NCBI RefSeq assembly: GCF_002934455.1 | Contig: NZ_PTIR01000003.1 | Coordinates: 1-64,000 of the forward strand | From: Trinickia symbiotica | GTDB taxonomy: Bacteria; Pseudomonadota; Gammaproteobacteria; Burkholderiales; Burkholderiaceae | Reading direction: 5' to 3' | Length of the DNA stretch: 64,000 nucleotides | Shown here: in pieces, positions 59,051-64,000 of the stretch | How positions within the stretch are numbered: the stretch's first letter is position 1 | How the letters are laid out: every line of letters starts with the position of its first letter | Program-made: the position numbers and the translations under genes | Notes under the pieces: generated by a model | Databases searched by the model: none | What the model saw: only the letters and a program-made list of their open reading frames with translations | What the model was told of the DNA's origin: nothing

Positions 59051-60480
59051 TTCCTGTCGAAAATCTCGGCCTCGCTCGATTCGAGGTCATGCTCGATCTT
59101 ATCGAGAACCTGCGGCGCACGCTTCTTCAGCATCGCGAGCCAGCCCATGCCGAACGCCATGTAGGCAGCGAACAGATACGGCAGGATGTTGTACGGCCAG
59201 GCCGGCACCGGATACACACTGCCGAAGAACCCGCCGATCATCGCGACCGCGCCGAGGATGCCCACCACGAGATTGGCGAGCTTAAGCTGTCCTTGCTTTT
59301 TCAAATAAATCGGGGCCGAGACCGAGATCAAGAAGTAAGCCACGATGAAGCCGAAGGTCGCGAAGGTGCTCGTATAGCCGAACGTGTTCAACGCACCGGT
59401 GCCGAGCAACGCGAGATTCACGGCCAGCGAGAGGAGCGCGGCAAAGGCCACCGCATAGTGCGGCGTCTGATGCTTCGTATGGACCATGCCCATCGAGCGA
59501 TGAACGAATTGATAGCGGCCCATCGAAAACAGCAGACGACTCGCGGCGTTGATCGAGGCCAGCACGCAGGCGAACGCGCTCACCGATGCAATCAGATAGA
59601 ACAGCGGGGCCAGCGCCGGCGCGCCGAGCCCGTTCAGCAGCGTCTGCAGCGGGGCGGTGTCGTTGCCAAGCTTGTTCACGTCTCCGCCATACGCGACGAC
59701 CATCGAGTAAGCAACGAACATAAAGAAGCCGCCGGCCACCACCATGCTCCAGATGATCGCGCGAGGAATCGCCTTCAACGGGTCCTTCGTTTCCTTGCCG
59801 AGGGACGCGGCGCTCTCGAATCCGACGAATGAGAAGATGCCGAGCACCATCGCCTCCGCCATGCCTTTGGGCGTCGTGCCTTGCAGCGATAACTGCGCAT
59901 GATCGACGACGCGTTCGGGATGCTGGTAGAACACCACAAACAGCACGCCGCCGACGATCGAGATCGAGGCGGCTTCGATCGCTAGACTCAAGCGCGACGA
60001 CAGCTTGATGTCGCGCGACGAGAGGAACCAGGCCAACGCCGCGCTGACCAGATAGATGAGCCAGATCGGTACGGCGATGCCGAACGGCGCGAACGCATTT
60101 TGGACGAAGATGGCCTCGCCGGCGAGCACGCCCATCGCCGTGCCGGTGTACGCCGCAATGAGTCCCCATCCCGCGATGCCGCCCGCAATCGGACCCAGCG
60201 CCCGCGAGATGAAGATGAAGAACGACCCGGCCGCCGCAAAGCGGCTCGCCAGCACAGCGATGTTGAGACTCACGAACATGAGCCCGAGCGTCGACAGCCC
60301 GTAGACGAGCCAACTGCCCGCGCCGGCGAGCGCCGCGACCGCCACGACGTTGATCGACGGCGTCAGGGTGGGAGAGATGTTGGCCAGTGACTGGCCGATG
60401 GTCTCCATGAAGCCCAGGCTCGATGATCGAAGATTGGCGGACTGCGAAGGAACCGACGTGGATTGCTGCGATACGCTCAT
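59047..60480 (-). CDS. APC-superfamily amino acid/amine permease
   Basis: This 477-residue protein has about 12 hydrophobic segments. Helix 1 contains the broken-helix binding site element VAALAGAGSWLVYGLS, and later come GIFSFVGFESAASLGKETKD (APC helix 6 FxGFE motif) and AIPRAIIWSMVVAGGFFMFV. It imports amino acids or amines by ion-coupled symport or exchange. It lies 54 bp downstream of the FMN-binding glutamate-synthase-like gene in the glnT operon, so the substrate may be an amine, ethanolamine or gamma-glutamyl compound. Confidence 0.88.
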   Translation of the reverse strand: MSVSQQSTSVPSQSANLRSSSLGFMETIGQSLANISPTLTPSINVVAVAALAGAGSWLVYGLSTLGLMFVSLNIAVLASRFAAAGSFFIFISRALGPIAGGIAGWGLIAAYTGTAMGVLAGEAIFVQNAFAPFGIAVPIWLIYLVSAALAWFLSSRDIKLSSRLSLAIEAASISIVGGVLFVVFYQHPERVVDHAQLSLQGTTPKGMAEAMVLGIFSFVGFESAASLGKETKDPLKAIPRAIIWSMVVAGGFFMFVAYSMVVAYGGDVNKLGNDTAPLQTLLNGLGAPALAPLFYLIASVSAFACVLASINAASRLLFSMGRYQFVHRSMGMVHTKHQTPHYAVAFAALLSLAVNLALLGTGALNTFGYTSTFATFGFIVAYFLISVSAPIYLKKQGQLKLANLVVGILGAVAMIGGFFGSVYPVPAWPYNILPYLFAAYMAFGMGWLAMLKKRAPQVLDKIEHDLESSEAEIFDRK

Positions 60481-60534
60481 GCTGACTCTCCATAGATCGA
60501 AGTGCCTGGCGCGCCGCGCCAGGTCTCGGGGTGC

Positions 60535-61896
60535 TCAAACGTTCGCCAGTCCCGGAATCCACGAGGTGCCGGCGAGCGGCACACGCGCCATCGCGGCGGC
60601 CTCCACCGTCAACGCCACGAGATCCTCCGGTTCGAGGTGATGCACGTTCTGCTTGCCGCAGGCGCGTGCGATCGTCGTCAATTCGATATTCAGCGTCTTC
60701 AAGTAGTTGCGTACCCGGCGCGCGCCTTCTTCCGGCTGCAGTCGCTGCTCGAGCCCGGCGTCCTGCGTCGTCACGCCGACCGGGCACTTACCCGTGTGGC
60801 AGTGGTGGCAATAGCCGGGCGCCGTATTGAGCGCTGCGTACTCCGCGGCGGCCGGGTGCAGCGCGCCGTCCTTGAAATAGGTGTCGCTGTTGCACCCGAG
60901 CGCCATCAGCACGCCCTGCCCGATGGCCACGGCATCGGCGCCGAGCGCGAGCGCCTTCGCCACGTCCGCCCCCGTGCGGATGCCGCCGGATACGATCAAC
61001 TGCACCTGCCCCTTCATATTCAGGTCCTCGAGCGCGTCGACGGCCTGCCGCACCGCGGCCAGCGTCGGGATGCCGACGTTCTCGATGAAGCACGTTTGCG
61101 TCGCCGCGGTGCCTCCTTGCATTCCGTCGATCACCACGACGTCCGCCCCCGCATGCACCGCGAGCTTGACGTCGTTGAACGTGCGCGTCGCGCCGACCTT
61201 CACGTAGATCGGCTTTTCCCAATCGGTGATTTCGCGCAATTCCTGAATCTTGATCGCGAGATCGTCGGGACCGGTCCAGTCCGGATGACGGCTCGCCGAA
61301 CGCTGATCCACGCCTGCGGGCAGCGTGCGCATCGCGGCGACCCGCGGGTTCACCTTCTGCCCGAGCAGCATCCCCCCGCCGCCCGGCTTCGCGCCTTGGC
61401 CGATCACGACTTCGATCGCATCGGCACGACGCACGTCGTCCGGATTGAAGCCATAGCGCGACGGCAGACACTGGTAGACGAGCGTTTTCGACGAGCGGCG
61501 CTCTTCTTGCGTCATGCCACCATCACCGGTCGTCGTCGAGGTGCCGGCCGCCGTCGCCGCACGGCCCAGCGCTTCCTTCACATTCGCCGAAAGCGCGCCG
61601 AAGCTCATGCCGGCGATCGTGATCGGAATATCGAGCGCGACGGGTTTGCTCGCAAAACGTGTGCCAAGCAGCGTCTGGGTCGTGCATTTCTCGCGATAGC
61701 CTTCGAGCGGGTAACGCGAGAGGGACGCGCCCAGGAACAGCAGATCGTCGAAGTGGGGCACACGCCGCTTCGCGCCGAGGCCGCGGATTTCATAAAGGCC
61801 GCGTTGCGCGGCCGCGTGGATGTAGTCGATCGTCTTGCGGTCGTAGCCTTGCGACTCTTCCTGCTGCAAGCGGGCGAAGTGAACGGGTTTTTCCAT
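60535..61896 (-). CDS. glxD: FMN-binding glutamate synthase-like protein (GlxD/MgsC)
   Basis: This 453-residue protein corresponds to the central FMN domain of glutamate synthase (IPITIAGMSFGALSANVKEA, GGGGMLLGQKVNPRVAAMRT, QLIVSGGIRTGADVAKALAL). It carries a CHHCHTGKCPVGVTTQDAGL cluster-binding motif for 3Fe-4S. In methylotrophs the equivalent MgsC makes N-methylglutamate from methylamine-derived nitrogen; in rhizobia it is GlxD. The glutaminase and GXGXG domains are encoded by separate genes upstream, so the enzyme is a three-subunit version of GltB. Confidence 0.88.
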   Translation of the reverse strand: MEKPVHFARLQQEESQGYDRKTIDYIHAAAQRGLYEIRGLGAKRRVPHFDDLLFLGASLSRYPLEGYREKCTTQTLLGTRFASKPVALDIPITIAGMSFGALSANVKEALGRAATAAGTSTTTGDGGMTQEERRSSKTLVYQCLPSRYGFNPDDVRRADAIEVVIGQGAKPGGGGMLLGQKVNPRVAAMRTLPAGVDQRSASRHPDWTGPDDLAIKIQELREITDWEKPIYVKVGATRTFNDVKLAVHAGADVVVIDGMQGGTAATQTCFIENVGIPTLAAVRQAVDALEDLNMKGQVQLIVSGGIRTGADVAKALALGADAVAIGQGVLMALGCNSDTYFKDGALHPAAAEYAALNTAPGYCHHCHTGKCPVGVTTQDAGLEQRLQPEEGARRVRNYLKTLNIELTTIARACGKQNVHHLEPEDLVALTVEAAAMARVPLAGTSWIPGLANV

Positions 61897-61914
61897 GAGG
61901 GCTTTCTCGATGAT

Positions 61915-62604
61915 TTAGTATTCCTGGTCGGCTTCAGCGTTCCAGTGATAGAGCGTGCGGGCCGAAGCGATGCGCCTGAATGCACGCGGATCGTGCTGGA
62001 GCCCGGCCGCATCGAGCAGCGCGGCGACGGCCGTCAGATCCGCATCGGTCATCGGCTCGAAGCGGGCGTCAGCCCCGAGCGATTTCACTTCGCCTTTCAC
62101 GTAGAGCACCGCTTCGTAAAGCGAGTCGCCAAGCGCGTCGCCCGCGTCTCCGCAGATCACCATGCGTCCCGCTTGCGCCATGAAGGCCGAAAAGCTGCCC
62201 ACCGATCCGCCGACGACGATGTCGCCCCCCTTCAGCGAAATCCCGCAACGCAGACCCGCATCGCCATCGATGACGAGCAATCCGCCATGCGCCGAAGCGC
62301 CTGCGCCGTTCGACGCAAAACCCTTCACGTGCACCTTGCCGCTCATCATGTTTTCGGCGACTCCGGTGCCCGCGCTCCCCTCGATGACGATCGTCGCGTG
62401 CTGGTTCATGCCGCCCGCGTAGTAGCCGGCATGACCTTCGATCGTGATGCTCACGTCGGCATCGACGCCGACCGCGATGTTGTGCGCGCCGTTGGGCGAG
62501 CTCACTTTGATGCGCCGGCCGGCCAGCGCGGCGGCATCGCCGTGCAGGTACTGGTTCAATTCCCTGACCGGCGAGCGCTCAAGGTCGAATGTCACGCTTT
62601 CCAT
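61915..62604 (-). CDS. glxC: GXGXG-domain glutamate synthase-like subunit (GlxC/MgsB)
   Basis: This 229-residue protein starts MESVTFDLERSPVRELNQYL and is a right-handed beta-helix matching the C-terminal GXGXG domain of glutamate synthase (GHAGYYAGGMNQHATIVIEG, SGKVHVKGFASNGAGASAHG, GRMVICGDAGDALGDSLYEA). It is a structural subunit. It overlaps the glutaminase-subunit gene by 13 bases and precedes the FMN subunit by 18. Confidence 0.88.
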   Translation of the reverse strand: MESVTFDLERSPVRELNQYLHGDAAALAGRRIKVSSPNGAHNIAVGVDADVSITIEGHAGYYAGGMNQHATIVIEGSAGTGVAENMMSGKVHVKGFASNGAGASAHGGLLVIDGDAGLRCGISLKGGDIVVGGSVGSFSAFMAQAGRMVICGDAGDALGDSLYEAVLYVKGEVKSLGADARFEPMTDADLTAVAALLDAAGLQHDPRAFRRIASARTLYHWNAEADQEY

Positions 62605-63500
62605 ACATACATCTCCTCGGGGGCGGGTTCGAAGACCTTCGCGTTCTTGATATCGGGCAAATGAGCAAGCGAACGGAATTCCGACGCGATCGCCACATAC
62701 TCGTCGCTCTCCGCGACCACGGCAGGCTTGCATGCGAAGGGATCACGGATTAGCGCCAGTTCCGTCGTGGTGCCCATCAGAAACGTGTAGAACCCGTCGA
62801 GCTCCTCGAATCCTTTTTGCAGCGCGTCCGGCAACGCGTCGCCTTCGCGCAGACGCCACTCGAGAAAGCGGCACGCCGCTTCCGTGTCGTTGTCGGTATC
62901 GAAGTGGATGCCCTCGGGTTCGAGCTTGCGCCGGACACCATGCGCATTCGAAAGCGATCCGTTGTGCACGAGGCAAAAGTCCTCGCCCGCCGTGAACGGA
63001 TGCGCGCGATCCGGCGTGACTGCCGATTCGGTCGCCATCCGCGTGTGCCCGACCAGATGCGAGCCCTTCATGTCCGCGAAGCCATAGCGTTGCGCGACTT
63101 GCGCGGGCGAGCCGATGTCCTTGTAGAGGTCGATCGAGCGGCCCGTCGAGAGCAGATACAACTGCGGATAGTGCTCGCGCAGCCAGCGCTTGACGTTATC
63201 GACATTGCCTTGCAGCGTCAGTACGGCATGGTTGCCTTTCGCTTCGATGCGCGCCGTGACGTCCATCGCGGCGTTCAGCGCGTCGACGAGCGGCTGCCAG
63301 GCAAAGCGCTCACCCTCTTCCGTGAAGCCCGAGTAGAGGCTCAGTTTGCGCTGGTGCGCATCGACAGCCTTGCCGAAAACGGCCAGCCCCGCCGAATCCG
63401 GGCCGCGCTCCGTCATGCCGATCAGCATCGGCACCATCAGTTCGCCGAGCCGTTCACGTAGTGCCGGCGTCTTGACCAGCAAACCTACGATTCCACACAT
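62592..63500 (-). CDS. glxB: Class II glutamine amidotransferase subunit (GlxB/MgsA)
   Basis: The start at 63500 exposes MCGIVGLLVKTPALRERLGE with Cys2 as the Ntn-type nucleophile. The 302-residue protein keeps GHTRMATESAVTPDRAHPFT and NGSLSNAHGVRRKLEPEGI of the GATase-II fold. It hydrolyses glutamine (or gamma-glutamylmethylamide in the MgsA system) to pass nitrogen to the FMN subunit. It follows the glnT gene by 11 bases. Confidence 0.88.
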   Translation of the reverse strand: MCGIVGLLVKTPALRERLGELMVPMLIGMTERGPDSAGLAVFGKAVDAHQRKLSLYSGFTEEGERFAWQPLVDALNAAMDVTARIEAKGNHAVLTLQGNVDNVKRWLREHYPQLYLLSTGRSIDLYKDIGSPAQVAQRYGFADMKGSHLVGHTRMATESAVTPDRAHPFTAGEDFCLVHNGSLSNAHGVRRKLEPEGIHFDTDNDTEAACRFLEWRLREGDALPDALQKGFEELDGFYTFLMGTTTELALIRDPFACKPAVVAESDEYVAIASEFRSLAHLPDIKNAKVFEPAPEEMYVWKA

Positions 63501-63511
63501 AGTGCGTCTCC

Positions 63512-64000
63512 TTAGAAAAATTCGAGGTAGCTCTTCAGCTCCCAATCCGATACATGGCGCATGTACTCGAGCCACTCCATGCGCTTCAACTTCAGGAATT
63601 CGCCGGCGACGGGGCCGAGCGCGTCACAGATCACGCGGTCGGCTTCGAGCGCGTCGAGCGCCTGCTCGAGGTTCTGCGGCAGCACGCCGATCGCGTGCTC
63701 GCGCAATTGCCGCGGCGTCCAGTCGTAGAGGTTCTCGTTGGCGGGCGCGCCCGGCGACAGCTCACGCTCGATGCCGTCGAGCCCGGCCGCGATCACGGCG
63801 GCAGTCGCCAGATACGGATTGCACGAGCCGTCCGGCAGGCGCAGTTCGATGCGCTCGCCCGGCATGCGCACCATCGTCGAGCGATTGTTGTCGCCGTAGC
63901 TGATGTAGGCGGGCGCCCACGTCGCCCCCGTCAGCGAGCGGCCCACCACGAGCCGCTTGTACGAATTGACAGTCGGATTGCAGAGCGCGGCCAGCGCCGG
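63512..64000 (-). CDS. glnT: Glutamine synthetase-like GlnT/GmaS, C-terminal part
   Basis: This is the C-terminal 162 residues of a type III-like glutamine synthetase, running off the right edge of the window. Visible elements are [20 protein letters not shown], the ATP-site Arg in [40 protein letters not shown] and the terminus [14 protein letters not shown]. GlnT/GmaS enzymes ligate glutamate with ammonia, methylamine or ethylamine. Followed by glxBCD-like genes it marks an N-methylglutamate-type pathway. The active-site N-terminal half is outside the window. Confidence 0.87.
   Translation of the reverse strand, partial: PALAALCNPTVNSYKRLVVGRSLTGATWAPAYISYGDNNRSTMVRMPGERIELRLPDGSCNPYLATAAVIAAGLDGIERELSPGAPANENLYDWTPRQLREHAIGVLPQNLEQALDALEADRVICDALGPVAGEFLKLKRMEWLEYMRHVSDWELKSYLEFF

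Overview
The window is GC-rich and gene-dense and reads as the chromosome of a Burkholderiales bacterium (Burkholderia, Paraburkholderia, Caballeronia or a close relative). The grounds are the DUF3348-DUF802-OmpA-DUF2894 block, a Burkholderia-style porin, an E. coli-like membrane quinoprotein glucose dehydrogenase, and many small regulator/catabolic gene pairs. Genus is inferred from gene content only. No rRNA, tRNA or CRISPR array was seen.

Layout. 1-4.8 kb: a GGDEF gene truncated by an IS21-like end, an MmyB-type regulator divergent from an atypical SDR, a glutathione S-transferase (GST) scrap, and an aldo/keto reductase. 2.6-8.9 kb: a LacI-controlled locus in which phytanoyl-CoA-dioxygenase-like, lacI and aldo/keto reductase genes run left and a ribose/fructose-type ABC importer runs right; each divergent side carries a double AAACGTTT operator. 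9-14 kb: a TetR/GST pair with a clear palindromic operator, a HEYTH membrane protein, a second GST, a LysR remnant, and an ECF sigma operon with a small membrane protein and a ferredoxin. 14.3-17.4 kb: a TetR / FAD oxidoreductase / methyltransferase module with an inverted remnant of the same methyltransferase beside it. 17.8-19.4 kb: small secreted and DUF proteins.

19.7-23.8 kb holds the most unusual system: an operon encoding DUF3348, a MotA/TolQ/ZorA-like membrane protein with a very long helical tail (DUF802), a MotB/OmpA-like partner with an intramembrane Asp, and DUF2894. Its architecture resembles the ZorAB motor of Zorya but without ZorC, ZorD or ZorE. 23.9-34.5 kb: a PQQ-propeller lipoprotein, a phosphoesterase, a J-domain protein, an MHS transporter, CoA-transferase and IS110 scraps, gcd, and a response regulator.

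34.6-42 kb: ntaA-like and sfnB genes divergent from a four-gene sugar-type ABC importer, probably a sulfur- or nitrogen-scavenging locus. 42-45.3 kb: an overlapping KaiC-like ATPase / hybrid histidine kinase pair. 45.5-57.2 kb: a long leftward catabolic operon (PF06684 protein, hydrolase-flavin reductase fusion, LLM monooxygenase, aldehyde dehydrogenase, NIPSNAP protein, Pot-type ABC importer, then a porin). A GntR/FCD regulator probably controls it, because its likely operator TGGNATNCCA occurs twice before the operon and once before the regulator. 57.3-64 kb: a glnT-glxBCD (mgsABC-like) operon for gamma-glutamylmethylamide/N-methylglutamate-type chemistry, followed by an APC permease and a translationally coupled, membrane-anchored PP2C-Ser/Thr kinase fusion.
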